The notes under the pieces: model-generated
Seen by the model: the letters and a program-made list of their open reading frames with translations, nothing else
The model's database searches: none
Told to the model about the DNA's origin: nothing
Part shown: in pieces, positions 1 to 11,642 of the stretch
How the letters are laid out: every line of letters starts with the position of its first letter
How positions within the stretch are numbered: position 1 is the first letter of the stretch
NCBI GenBank assembly: GCA_024220505.1
Contig: JAKZZE010000003.1
Location: forward strand, 682,001 to 746,000
Origin: Rhizopus arrhizus
Lineage: Eukaryota > Mucoromycota > Mucoromycetes > Mucorales > Rhizopodaceae
Direction: 5' to 3'
Length of the DNA: 64,000 nucleotides
Translations under genes and position numbers: made by a program

Positions 1-924
1 ACAAAGTTCCTCCACCATTTCTTGTTCGTTGAACCCAAGATAAGTACTAATTGATTCATAACGATAAATCCATTTCTGGGCACTTTCTGCACTTCCCTTT
101 TCGAAAGTGGGAATCCTTATTCTTCTACGCCTTTCCCTGTACTTTTCACCTCGTACATACTCAGTGGATTCTTCTTTTGTCTTTTCACCACCATTGATAC
201 CGGTCGTTTTTTCTTTCCCTTGTCGCCACAAAAGTCTTTCATTTTGCAATTCCTTTATCATGTTACGTAACTCTGCGATTGTTTGATCTTTTATGTCCTG
301 CTCACCACCAGTTGGTTTAACATCTTGTTTCCAAGGATTCAATACCATTTGGACCACTTCTTGAGGCAATTCCAATTCCTGACATACCCCCAACGTAGGC
401 CATTGGAAGTCCTTAATGTATGTCTGAAGAGTTGAATTGACATGTTGTAAGTACCATCCAAAGTGTTCCTTGATGAATTCTCTAGCCGGTACGATATTAC
501 CATCGAGTTCCGTTATTTGTGCCTGAAGAGTCTCAATCATATTTCTTTTCTCCATGATGATCAGGGATAACTCTTCCTGTGATTCCGGAGGTATCATGGG
601 CAAAGTGATAGCTACATTCTGAATTCGTTGGTTTAATCGTTGAATTTCCAGAATACGTTCATCTCTTCCTCCATGAAGGTATGTGAGCATTTCCGTAGCA
701 GTTGTCTTTAGAAATTGGAACATACCAAGGAGGGTGTCATCATCAGGGAGCGACTGAGCATCCTTTGACAACACCGAAGGAGGACCAGACGGTGAACCAG
801 GAGCACCACCGTTGCTGAATGAAAGCAAAACAGAGCTAGCGGGGGACCTGTCGGGACTCATAGGAACAGGAGCAAGGTTAGGGCGGGATGCCCCGTGAGA
901 CCAAGGATTAGAATCGGATACCAT
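1..924 (-). CDS. Partial Gag-like protein of LTR element J (runs off the window)
   Basis: Open minus-strand frame of 308 codons from an ATG at 924-922, with no stop before the window edge. The first ~70 residues are rich in Ser, Pro and Gly. Residues ~75-250 look helical, with heptad-like stretches such as ERILEIQRLNQRIQ and IKDQTIAELRNMIKELQ. From ~265 a Gag-type start appears (RIRIPTFEKGSAESAQKW, then a YESISTYLGF stretch), resembling the start of retrotransposon Gag domains. An LTR end and a primer-binding-type sequence (TTGGTGGAGAAGC on the minus strand) lie immediately upstream, which supports Gag of a minus-strand LTR retrotransposon. The rest of the element lies outside the window. The long N-terminal extension before the Gag core is unusual. 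The Gag assignment is inference from context and a short motif. Confidence 0.6.
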   Translation of the reverse strand, partial: MVSDSNPWSHGASRPNLAPVPMSPDRSPASSVLLSFSNGGAPGSPSGPPSVLSKDAQSLPDDDTLLGMFQFLKTTATEMLTYLHGGRDERILEIQRLNQRIQNVAITLPMIPPESQEELSLIIMEKRNMIETLQAQITELDGNIVPAREFIKEHFGWYLQHVNSTLQTYIKDFQWPTLGVCQELELPQEVVQMVLNPWKQDVKPTGGEQDIKDQTIAELRNMIKELQNERLLWRQGKEKTTGINGGEKTKEESTEYVRGEKYRERRRRIRIPTFEKGSAESAQKWIYRYESISTYLGFNEQEMVEELC

Positions 925-942
925 ATTGAGCTTCTCCACCAA

Positions 943-2818
943 TGTAATAGTTTAAGACCGGGTTTTAAAAATAGGAAAGAAAAGATTGTTTGTGAAATTT
1001 TTGCCTGATCTTTATTGAATAAAATATTATGGGATATTTATACAGTTTGAAGGTTTTGTGTTAGTCATTCTAATATCTTTAGTCTTATTATTCTCTGCAT
1101 TTCATTTGGTCTAGAGACTTGACTAGTTGATATGAATGTTGTGCGCGTATTCTATATATGTAAAATATGGTCGGACATATACAGTAGCGGACAAAACTGG
1201 TGCACAAAAATTAAAATCAACATTGTATCTCCGCCATATGTCTGCGACTTTTGTGGCATATACCATCTGAAAGACAGTCCAAAATATACATTATGTTATG
1301 TAAACCGGAACTGTGCCGGACATCCCCCAGGCATAAGGTCATTTTTAGTGATTTTTTGCATATTTCAATTTTCGCCAAAAATGTGGTGCTTGTCTAGCCT
1401 TCTTTCAATTTTCCCCATATCTCTCCCGTTTGCTTTCAGATTTCACAGCATATTAGTAAATTTTAGTAGCTCTTAAAAATATATAAAACTGTACTTATTT
1501 TGTATTTCCCATTGAGTTCCCCCTTTTGTTTTTACCCTATTCACTATAACAAAGTACTAGCCTTATATGTTTAAGAAAATAAGCAACTGTAAAAACGAAA
1601 CTCTGAGATCTCGAACACGCCTAGTTCGTACGACAGCAGATATTTCTAGAGTAACAAGGATCTCTAAATGGACAATCAACAGGAGAAAGAGGGAAGAAAG
1701 AAACTTAATGTCTTGTGATCATGAAGGTATTCCGCTATTAGCCTGAAAAGTTATTAGTTCAGTCATCAACCTAGAGCTTGGACAAGGTCCGCTACACACA
1801 GTTCCTGATGCTCAGCACATTTTGAGGGACCTTAAGATACAGTGTTAGCAGACTGTCAGTCTAAAGGCACAGTAGGAAGCTAGATTTTGAGTCTGGAAGT
1901 AAGGAATCGAAGAATTTCATCAGCTGTATAAGTCGGAAAAAGCGATGAATGTGGTATCACGACAAGCCATTGTATACTATAGAGGGCTGGAAGTCTGCTA
2001 TCATTAGCAATGAAACAAATATGAACATTATGGATGCAGACAGTATACACTAATATTGAAAGCAAGTCGAGCAACCTTAGCGATTTTTTCACGGTGATCA
2101 AACAATGAAGCATGCTGGCTGCTCTGTTATGTTTTAAGGCTGTATTAGATATTGAGGACCAGAATATGTGTGTCAGGTATACGATGGTATAATGAACTCA
2201 TAAATATACACATATATTTCGCTTACTTCATACCACAAAAGCCTAGCGTATAGTAGTCTAAAACCTCGTAATCTCTCGTTTCAGTATGACAATGACACAA
2301 GGCACAAGTCAACGCATGTCACAAACTCAATATTTGATAACAGCGCTTCTGTGCTACAAGTTTAGCCGCCACTAATCCCGGCCTAAGTCCGCTTAAGCAT
2401 GCCAGGTGGCAATTGATGGCAAAGGTATGATGATACGACACTAGATCAAAAAGGGTCGATGATCTTTGGAAAAGAATAGTTAAAGAGCCGGGTTCTTTTA
2501 CTGAAAATGATATACACGCATATTATTAGCATATGCAAAGAAGAATATCCGATAATATCAAGAGATGAGATGATTATATAAAGTCTAAGATTTTAGCCAC
2601 TTTTGCGGTTTTTAGAAAATATAAGATTTTATAAATTCAAAGCACGCTTATCGCTCAGTTTTAACAATGTCATGCTTAGAACATACATAGATTACAATGA
2701 CTAGTATATCCTCCTTCTAGTACAGTTTCATGACTATTGCAATTACCATGAGCAGGTAATGGTAGTTAAAAGCTAAAAAAAAGTTTTGTGCACCAGTTTT
2801 GTCCGCTACTGTATTACA
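943..2818 (-). repeat. 5' LTR of element J, split by a Tc1-like insertion
   Basis: Read on the minus strand the LTR starts TGTAATA at 2818 and ends ATTACA at 943. It is interrupted at a TA by the element at 1182-2811, so the LTR proper is 943-1181 plus 2814-2818, about 245 bp. It contains TATAAATA and an AATAAAG signal. Two bases beyond its end is TGGTGGAGAAGC, a plausible primer binding site, which makes this a 5' LTR. Confidence 0.6.
1182..2811 (+). mobile_element. Non-autonomous Tc1-like transposon, copy 1
   Basis: 1630 bp bounded by inverted repeats beginning CAGTAGCGGACAAAACTGG and flanked by TA on both sides (1180-1181 and 2812-2813). The plus strand carries a decayed Tc1-type transposase: a helix-turn-helix-like stretch near 1620-1700 (RTTADISRVTRISKWTINRR), a first catalytic block near 1990-2050 with Asn where Asp is expected (IISNETNM) and a second block near 2285 (FQYDNDTRH). 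Stops and frameshifts lie between them. No full-length transposase can be made, so movement would need an enzyme supplied in trans. Copies 2 and 3 are at 3741-5371 and 62997-64000. Confidence 0.85.
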
Positions 2819-2984
2819 GATGTTTGTCTGTAAATGTGACTGCGTACAAATGTGCATATTGAAAAATATTAAGGCATGAGAAAAAATTCATTTTTTACTA
2901 TCCTTGTAAATATTTTATAATTGCGTAATTTGCTGGTAACGTATATGTATAGTTAATGAAAGTTGGTGGAAGAAGGTCAATGTA

Positions 2985-3738
2985 TTAACGTCTGTTTCTT
3001 TTAGAGTTATTTACACTGCGATGCACGTTTTTTCTTTTCTTAGTCGTATCTTTTTTAGGAACAAGTTGAACCTCGCGCGCTGGTTCTTGTTCACTTAGAC
3101 GTGACCAATATTTTTGGATCGGTCTGTAATCATGGAAATGACTAGCCGGTTCCCAAGTGTCATCTTCTTCTCCATAACCTTTCCATCGAACTTTATATAA
3201 GTAATTACCCGGTGATCCCTTATGGTGTAGAACTGCCTCAACATCGTATGATTCGGATTGATCAGTATTGGATAAGGATACTTCCTGAGAAATAACCTTT
3301 ATTTGCGATGGAGGTACATCTCTTGGTAAGAGTGCTCCAGTTGCATCAACCAACACATATGAACCACCTTGAGTTTTTCTTTTGACAGTGTAATTACCAA
3401 CGTAGAGGGGATCACTTTTTGCAACACGGTTTACATTCTTGAGCGTGACTTGACTACCAGTGGGGATATCGGCTAGAATTCTGTGAGTTTGGTTGAACTT
3501 GTCTCGAGAAGCAGCTTGTGAAGTTTTTATTTTTTCATGAATAGCAGGTAAGACAGTGTCATTAAACTCGTTAATTCTAGTTTCTAACTGTTTCATCGTT
3601 TCAGGCGATTTAGTTTTGTCCAGCACGTTATTATAATCCTTGTTTTCATTGGGACGTCTTGCAAACATCAATGAGAAAGGTCTAGTGCCGTGTAAAGCTG
3701 TATGCGTATTGTTGAGGGCTTCTTGGGTACTGTCAACA
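2985..3738 (-). pseudogene. Integrase C-terminus plus chromodomain of element I
   Basis: The last ~250 codons of element I pol, cut from the catalytic part by the Tc1-like element at 3741-5371. The first residues continue the integrase core tail (ALNNTHTALHGTRPFSLMFA). A basic region follows (YVGNYTVKRKTQGGSYVLVD), then a chromodomain at roughly 3110-3270 with the aromatic signature YKVRWKGYGEEDDTWEPA. Chromodomains of this kind bind methylated histone H3 and are known to steer chromoviruses to heterochromatin. The C-terminus is Lys/Arg-rich (KKRKNVHRS). Confidence 0.85.
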
Positions 3739-3740
3739 TA

Positions 3741-5371
3741 CAGTAGCGGACAAAACTGGTGCACAAAACTTTTTTTTAGCTTTTAACTACCATTACCTGC
3801 TCATGGTAATTGCAATAGTCATGAAACTGTACTAGAAGGAGGATATACTAGTCATTGTAATCTATGTATGTTCTAAGCATGACATTGTTAAAACTGAGCG
3901 ATAAGCGTGCTTTGAATTTATAAAATCTTATATTTTCTAAAAACCGCAAAAGTGGCTAAAATCTTAGACTTTATATAATCATCTCATCTCTTGATATTAT
4001 CGGATATTCTTCTTTGCATATGCTAATAATATGCGTGTATATCATTTTCAGTAAAAGAACCCGGCTCTTTAACTATTCTTTTCCAAAGATCATCGACCCT
4101 TTTTGATCTAGTGTCGTATCATCATACCTTTGCCATCAATTGCCACCTGGCATGCTTAAGCGGACTTAGGCCGGGATTAGTGGCGGCTAAACTTGTAGCA
4201 CAGAGGCGCTGTTATCAAATATTGAGTTTGTGGTATGCGTTGACTTGTGCCTTGTGTCATTGTCATGCTGAAACGAGAGATTACGACGTTTTAGACCACT
4301 ATACGCTAGGCTTTTGTGGTATGAAGTAAGCGAAATATATGTGCATATTTATGAGTTCATTATACCATCGTATACCTGACACACATATTCTGGTCCTCAA
4401 TATCTAATACAGCCTTAAAACATAACAGAGCAGCCAGCATGCTTCATTGTTTGATCACCGTGAAAAAATCGCTAAGGTTGCTCGACTTGCTTTCAATATT
4501 AGTGTATACTGTCTGCATCCATAATGTTCATATTTGTTTCATTGCTAATGATAGCAGACTTCCAGCCCTCTATAGTATACAATGGCTTGTCGTGATACCA
4601 CATTCATCGCTTTTTCCGACTTATACAGCTGATGAAATTCTTCGATTCCTTACTTCCAGACTCAAAATCTAGCTTCCTACTGTGCCTTTAGACTGACAGT
4701 CTGCTAACACTGTATCTTAAGGTCCCTCAAAATGTGCTGAGCATCAGGAACTGTGTGTAGCGGACCTTGTCCAAGCTCTAGGTTGATGACTGAACTAATA
4801 ACTTTTCAGGCTAATAGCGGAATACCTTCATGATCACAAGACATTAAGTTTCTTTCTTCCCTCTTTCTCCTGTTGATTGTCCATTTAGAGATCCTTGTTA
4901 CTCTAGAAATATCTGCTGTCGTACGAACTAGGCGTGTTCGAGATCTCAGAGTTTCATTTTTACAGTTGCTTATTTTCTTAAACATATAAGGCTAGTACTT
5001 TGTTATAGTGAATAGGGTAAAAACAAAAGGGGGGGCTCAATGGGAAATACAAAATAAGTACAGTTTTATATATTTTTTAAGAGCTACTAAAATTTACTAA
5101 TATGCTGTGAAATCTGAAAGCAAACGGGAGAGATATGGGGAAAATTGAAAGAAGGCTAGACAAGCACTACATTTTTGGCGAAAATTGAAATATGCAAAAA
5201 ATCACTAAAAATGACCTTATGCCTGGGGGATGTCCGGCACAGTTCCGGTTTACATAACATAATGTATATTTTGGACTGTCTTTCAGATGGTATATGCCAC
5301 AAAAGTCGCAGACATATGGCGGAGATACAATGTTGATTTTAATTTTTGTGCACCAGTTTTGTCCGCTACTG
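3741..5371 (-). mobile_element. Non-autonomous Tc1-like transposon, copy 2
   Basis: 1631 bp with the same inverted ends as copy 1 and TA on both sides (3739-3740, 5372-5373), but opposite orientation. It is nearly identical to copy 1 by eye and carries the same broken transposase. It interrupts the integrase of element I between coding segments that otherwise join smoothly. Confidence 0.88.
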
Positions 5372-5373
5372 TA

Positions 5374-7066
5374 CAAGTCCCAATCCTCAGTTCTGCCTTG
5401 TAATCTTTTGTGCAAAATATTTTTTGCTTTGCCAACCCATCGTTCAACTATATCGTTAGCTCGGGGATGATAAGCTGATATGAGACGATGATCAATACCG
5501 GATGATTCAACATACAGTCTGACGAGTTCATTGACATACTCAGTACCATTATCACTTTGGATAATTTTTGGTCGACCAAAGAGCGATAAGATACTCCTTA
5601 ATGCAAGTGCAATAGTGAGAGAAGATTTATCGGGCAAGGCTTTGAGTACACAATATCGTGTAAAGACGTCTACTACCAGAAGGATGTATTGATTACCTTG
5701 TACTGAAGTAGGGAAAGGTCCGGCTGTATCGATACAGATGTGATCCCAAGGTGCATCAGCATAGATTGAGGTCAAGGGATTGTATCCGTGCTTTGCGATA
5801 TTGAATTTTTGGCAATCAGGACAACTACGTATTATTTCAAGTGCATCTTCCTTGAGCTTTGTCCAGTGAATACCATCACTATGTAAAGCTGTTACGATTG
5901 CTTGAGCTCCACGGTGTCCTTCTAAATGTGTATCCATGAGTAGCTTTTGTCTGTCTTCTGGTGCTGGGGTCATCAAGTCAGCAGGCATCATCATTCTGGA
6001 TGTAAGAATTGATCCGTTAGAATTGATAATTTGGGAAGTGACGATTGTTTTGATGGTTTTATTATCCCCCTCCAGCGTTTTTTCAGGTTCAAAAAGACGC
6101 GACAAAGCATCTGGTAGAATATTTTGAATACCAGGTCGATGGATGATTTTGAAGTTATAATCCAGTATAGTATCCAGCCAATTGATCATCATAGCATTAG
6201 CTACAGGCTGGGTGTGGAGATAAGTTAAGGCCTTGTGATCAGTGTATAAGGTGAATGGATTACCCCACAAAAATGGATGAAACTTCTTTAGTGCAAATAT
6301 CACTGCTAATAGCTCACGTTTAGTGGTAGAATAATTCTTTTCAGATGTAGAAAGTGAGCGTGCCATGAAACCGATATATCGAGTCTCATTTTTGATAACT
6401 TGGTAAAGAACAGCACCAATTGAATATTTACTAGCATCAGTAGCAACATAAAAAGGTTGTTCTAGATCTGGATGATGAAGAAGTGGCGCTGAAGACAATA
6501 ATGCCTTGATCTTTTCAAAAGCTCTTTCTTGTTCAGATGTCCAAAGTTTATCAAGTTTACCTTCGAAACGTAATTTGTCCAAAGGTGCAGTGACTTCAGA
6601 AATATTTGGCAAGTATTTTCTAAAATAATTTACCAGTCCTAAAAAGCGTTGAATCTCTTTTCCAGATGCAGGTCTAGGCCAAGTCAAAGCGTTTGTAACT
6701 TTACGAGGATCGAGTCGAGACCCTTTGGCATCAACACAGAAACCAAGCAAGTAAACAGTAGACTGCGCAAAATGACACTTGTCTGGGTTAAGGATCAAAT
6801 TCACTTTAGTTAATCTCTGAATTATGTTTTGCACATGTGTGATGTGTTCCTCATAAGACTTGGAAAATATGATGATATCATCAACAAAAGCCTGTGCATA
6901 AGGTAAATCACGTAACACTATATTAATCACTCGTTGATAACGGGAAGCAATATGTTTCAAACCAAATGGACAACCTCTAAATTGGTATTGTTGACCTTCA
7001 AAAGTGAATGTGGTCTTAATACGATCAGACTCATAGATTTGGAATCGATGAAATGCTTGTCGAAGG
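5374..7066 (-). pseudogene. RT (C-terminal half), RNase H and integrase core of element I
   Basis: The frame resumes at 7066 exactly where the solo LTR ends (RQAFHRFQIYESDRIKT) and runs through the RT catalytic block AFVDDIIIFS near 6880. RNase H follows (ATDASKYSIGAVLYQ, TDHKALTYLH). The integrase then has the zinc-finger Cys pair (CPDCQKF) and catalytic blocks with Asp (DHICIDTAGPF), Asp (IIQSDNGTEYVN) and Glu (YHPRANDIVERWVG). It stops where the Tc1-like element enters after LQGRTEDWD. All DDE residues are present, so the damage comes from insertions rather than active-site loss. Confidence 0.88.
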
Positions 7067-7481
7067 TGATGTATCCATCATTCATAACTCGATATGAAAA
7101 CAGTATTAATAAGCTACATGTAAAATATATCCAATAGATAGGCTACAGGTTAATTCGGATAATCTTCATTAAGGATAAGATGCTGCGTAATTGCACGGTT
7201 AAATTATATTAAATCCAGGAACTAAATCACAGTCAATCGCAGTCAATCATATACGAGTATTCTATGGATAAATGCTTATGATGACAAAGATAACAATGGA
7301 AGAACACGTAACCATTATCTATTTGTCATCAGTTATATCATACTCATTAATTATTAATCCATGACATGAAATATTATCCGTGTATGAAAAGTATAAATAG
7401 AGTATCATTTTCTTATTAAATAAAACAATCTCTTTATCGAGTCTCGTCCTCTCTTGTTCCTTTCTATTCTTGGATAAATCA
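7067..7481 (+). repeat. Solo LTR (L) inserted in the RT of element I
   Basis: 415 bp starting TGATGTATCC and ending GGATAAATCA (TGAT...ATCA ends), flanked by a perfect 5-bp duplication GAAGG (7062-7066 and 7482-7486). It contains TATAAATAGAG near 7390 and AATAAAAC downstream. Removing the LTR and one duplication restores the frame of the conserved RT motif TTLDLRQAFH, which fixes both edges. It matches no other LTR in the window by eye. Confidence 0.9.
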
Positions 7482-8095
7482 GAAGGTCAAGAGTGGTAAA
7501 AATAGTTGATCCTTGTAATCGATCGAAAATCTCTTCGATCTTTGGAATAGGATGTCTATCATTTGACACAAGAATAGAATTTAACAAGCGAGGATCGAGA
7601 CAGGGTCGATGTCCTGTGAGATTACCAAGCAAGTCTTTCTTAGGTGCCAATGTTAAAGGAGAATTCCAGTCTGAATTAGGTGATGCACGTTCAATAACTT
7701 CATCCTTTAACCAAGTGTCAATACATTCACGCATGATTGGTAGTAATTTAAAAGGAGTACGATATGGTGCACGGTAAGCAGTTTTTCCTTTAACAGTTTC
7801 TAAACGTATAACTGACTCTGGTACAGTACAGAATGAATTCTTTGGTATTAAGGCATTTTGATCAACAAATGGTTTAACAGCATTATGAAAATGAGCTTGT
7901 TGCTCAGGTGTACCGAAAGGAGCTTTGTTAGGTTCAGGTGTATCATCCGTAATCTCTTTGTCAATAACTGGTGCAAGATTAGGATGTCTGATAGCTAAGT
8001 TGGTAACAAGAATGTTTAACTTGTGCATCAGATCTAATCCTATTACAACTTCAGTATCCAAGGAAAGAGGAAGGACTTCAAAGAATGGGATGTAT
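7482..8095 (-). pseudogene. RT N-terminal half of element I
   Basis: Begins after the frameshift near 8090 in a frame reading EVVIGLDLMHKLN, the last strand of the retroviral-type protease. It continues into the RT fingers and palm (YRAPYRTPFKLLPIM, DEVIERASPNSDWNSPL, APKKDLLGNLTGHRPCLDPR, IPKIEEIFDRLQGSTIFTTLDL). The frame then enters the solo LTR at 7481. Confidence 0.85.
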
Positions 8096-9902
8096 GAATA
8101 AGATTTTTATCATTATCATCGTAAATAACACTTAATGGAAATTTGGTTGTACCGAAACGTTTACTAACATTATCACTTGTAGCAAGTATAACGGAACCAG
8201 ATACATTTCTATCAACTGCAATATTATATTTATTAACAAATTTTGTGTCTATCGAGCTAAAAGAAGAACCACTATCAACTAGGGCCATAGTGTTCACATT
8301 TTCTATAGTGATAGGTACAATTAAAGAATGGTTAGTATTTTTAAATACTTCATTCTGTTTTGTTAATTTCTTACAATCATAATCCACTGGATAACCCTCG
8401 TCATCTACGTCCATCAAGTTGCTATCACCACTAGACACCTTGGAAGATGCCTGTTGTGGTCTAGCTTGAGGAGTGATGGTGAGGTTAGGCTTGCTACCAT
8501 TGGACCTTGAGGTATCCAAGCGAACAGAACGGATGGCCTTAGTTGGACCATGATAAGGCTTGTCACGAGGACAGCGAGCAGCATGTTCTTTTGACCAGGG
8601 GACATTACCCAAGCAACGATAGCAATTTTTGGCAACCGAAACAAAAGACAAGGAAGGATTGGATGTACCAAGAGAGGAATTCATTGGAGTGGAGCTTTTG
8701 TTCAGCAGATCCTTGTACTTGTTGCATTTTTCGGTTGGATGATTTGCAATACCATGGATTGCGCAACGGAATTTGTTCTTCATACTACCCATAGAGACTC
8801 TTTTAACATTTGCAAGTTGGTTATTTGATGTTTCCAAGTTGTTTGGATTGTACTTCGATGCTTCTGTTCCTTTTGAAAGGAGAGGCGAGGATGAAGTTTT
8901 TAATCCAGAATCTTGACGATTAGATGAGCCGCTTTCTGAACAAAGGTTTGATGACAGAACCATTCGTGCTTTGGCAGCAACTTTTGCCACAGAGTCTTGT
9001 TGATCTCGACCAAGGTTTAACAAGGAACGAGAGACCTCCTGACGTAAAAAGCCTGGTAAAGCACGTTTATAAATGGAAGCAGTCCTGATGTCATCATCCC
9101 ATTTAGCAGCCCTTCGAATACGTTGAAATCGATCAGTAAAGGCTTCAATCGACTCGGTTGAAAGCATTTTCAGTGATAAGAGCTGGTCCATGTACTCTAA
9201 TTCTTGAGCTACGTCTTGAGCGGCATAGGTCTTGGCAATGATTTTTCTCACTTCAGACCAAGTCAAATTACGCCCTTTTAGAACCTCGTTAAACCATGAC
9301 CGTTGATCTCGGTTCATCTTGATTGGGACCAGGCGAGACCAACTAGAATCAACAGACAGACCATTTGATTCAATGATTAAAGAGAAGGTGTCAAGTAAGT
9401 CTTCTACAGAGTCGTGTACATCGGCATCTTTTCTCCAGATATTACCACTCCATTGCCAGACAGGAAGATCGGGTGGGATAATGTGAGCCGATCGAGGGTT
9501 AAAAGCAGTATTTGAGAGGCCAGAACTGAAAGCAGCATTACTTGCCGGTGTGGGGGGAGTAACACAGAAAGCTTGAGCATCATCTAAAAACTGGATGCAG
9601 TTCTTTATATTCACTGCTTGCTCTTGTAGCTTGGTTAGCTCTTCTTGAGGAGCTCCAGTCACCACAGCACGAGCGATCTGTTGTCTAAGGTCTGTCAATG
9701 TAACTCTTAGACCCATAACAGCATCAGTAGGGGAATCTTCTTTTATTTCAAAATGATTTGAAGTAGTAAAAGCAGCTTCTTCAACAATAGCCATTTCTAT
9801 GTCTTCGCTGACTCTTGACGTCTCTTCTTGTTTATCAATGTTACCTTTTTCATTAAGGGAAGAAACTTGAGTGGATTGATTGTTGTCAGTCATATTTTGC
9901 AA
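8043..9902 (-). pseudogene. Gag and protease region of element I
   Basis: 619-codon frame. Residues ~140-330 are a retrotransposon Gag core (LPVWQWSGNIWRKDADVHD, RRAAKWDDDIRTASIYKRAL). Two zinc-type motifs follow: CAIHGIANHPTEKC near residue 385 and CYRCLGNVPWSKEHAARC near 430, the second with unusual spacing. The protease active site ALVDSGSSFSSID is near residue 540. A frameshift near 8090 sends the last ~15 codons out of frame, so protease and RT are no longer continuous. The ATG at 9902 fits a normal Gag start. The nucleocapsid and protease content marks it as the 5' half of element I. Confidence 0.8.
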
Positions 9903-10227
9903 TTTTAAACAAGAGTTCAGAATTCGTTAAAAAAAATGAAGTGTTTTAAGTATTCAAAAATAGGATAAAGAAGAATTAACGAGACCGAACAATAGTTCTA
10001 AAGTCCAATACTTTTATTAAAGAAAGATTTCAAGGCTATTTATATTAGTTGAGTAAGACCTGAGATTAGATGACAAAAATAGTTACGACCGATATGATTT
10101 GACATGTATAAGAAAAATTTTATAAACTGATGTTAATAATCAACTGTTGAGATGAAAGTGAAACTTGGCTGTTTAGGGCAGTGATAATTATCAGGTTCTA
10201 TTCTTATTCAAACTCATTTGTAAAGAT
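9903..10227 (-). other. Leader and probable 5' LTR remnant of element I
   Basis: AT-rich non-coding stretch upstream of gag. It has a TATAAATAG box near 10040 and an AATAAAAG signal near 10010 on the minus strand, as in an LTR. No convincing TG...CA boundary, primer binding site or matching 3' LTR was found. Confidence 0.35.
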
Positions 10228-11642
10228 TTAGTCCAGAATGATAAGACTGTATCTTATTGACATGTCAAAACATGACATAAGTGTTGATAATGAATGTATA
10301 AGATCTTGTGTATGTATTGTTTGTGTAAGCATAGTGACATAAGTAGTTTCGAAGCCTGTCTTGTAATTGATATTTATCTTTTTGACATCACCATTCAAGC
10401 GTTCAAAACCATAGAGCCAAAAGGCATAAGAGGGACCAAAGTCCAAAAAGCATTCTTTCAAATGCATGTGCATATGCATATTTGGTGTTATACTTGTTTT
10501 TCCATAAAGTTGAGCACAAGTCTTGCCAAAGGTCTTAAACAATGAATGTGCTGTGTGTATTTCTTCAATTGTGATCAAAGGACCAGTCACCAATCTTACT
10601 GCTTCTACATATCGCATCCAATTGATGAAATGTTCACCGATTAGTCTTTGTTTTAACAGAAAAGGCGAAAGCACAACACACCACGTTCTCCATTCATCGG
10701 ATTTCATATTGCTAAAAGTACTTTCAATCTTGCCTTTTTTTTTGTTTTTTTTTTTTATACAAAAAATTAGTGTTCAGAATTATCACATAATTAATTCTTT
10801 TATATTTGTTGCATACCTTTGGAGATTCTGCAGTACTGTGAAGGAATAGCAATTGAAGCTGATTCATCAGCCATGGCTTTGAAATCAGTCGTAGAAAGAA
10901 GCCCGTGATCTACCCAAACTTCAACCATTCGTTTTGGCGTACCTAGAAATAAATTGTGCATAGGATCAACTGTTGTTAACCTTACAACATCAAAGTATTC
11001 TAGTCGGTGAAGTTCACTCCATTTACTTCCTGTGTCCGTCTGCAGGGTTCTTTGTTGTGTAATGTGAGTGGCATTGAGCCAAGCATATGCTTCTTGGCGC
11101 TGCTGGGTATTGTTTCGCAGAATCCAATGCTCATCGTCAAAGTCTGAAAAATCTGGCTTCGTTGAATTTGCACCAGTACTGATTCGCGAAAACACAGTGG
11201 AACACTTGTTGCAGGCTTTGTGCGCAGATTGACCCATGAATCCAGCTACTTTACGAGCTGCTGGTATATCACAGTTAACGGACATCAAAGCAACACGTAC
11301 CATCTCACCGTTTCTATTCTGGTACGTTGGCATCATCATACCTCCGTACAAGGTATTCAGCTCTGCAATCATTGGTCGCAAGAAATTTTGGAGCTGGTCA
11401 TCCGTGGGCTCGCCAGGCCCAGGAATCACACCAACCAGGATGATGTTGGAAACCTTCATCCTGGAACCCCTTGGAAGGTTGTTGATAGTGAGATATACAC
11501 CACCGCAAGAGTAATGCATACCATCACTAGGTTGAAACCAATCAACGTTCAATGACACCATTAATGATCGTCTTTTATTCACAAATGGCTCCCCAGCTGA
11601 GTCGACCATCTCATTCCAGACTCTACCATCATAAATGTCATA

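Larger units (their letters stand above)
2985..9902 (-). mobile_element. Degenerate chromodomain Ty3-type element (element I)
   Basis: Minus-strand order is Gag with zinc motifs, protease, reverse transcriptase, RNase H, integrase, chromodomain. This is the domain order of a chromovirus (Ty3/Metaviridae type). It is dead three times over: a frameshift near 8090 after the protease, a solo LTR in the RT at 7067-7481, and a Tc1-like element in the integrase at 3741-5371. Its own LTRs are not clear. The LTR at 943-2818 has a different sequence from the region upstream of its gag. 2819-2984 is an unassigned AT-rich stretch. Confidence 0.8.

Noticed and set aside
943..2818. This LTR as the 3' LTR of the chromodomain element I
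   Set aside because: It does not match the region upstream of the element I gag, and a primer-binding-type site plus a different Gag follow it, so it belongs to element J.
4439..4672. A 77-residue frame repeated in all three dead Tc1-like copies
   Set aside because: It is antisense to the decayed transposase and is conserved only because the copies are nearly identical.
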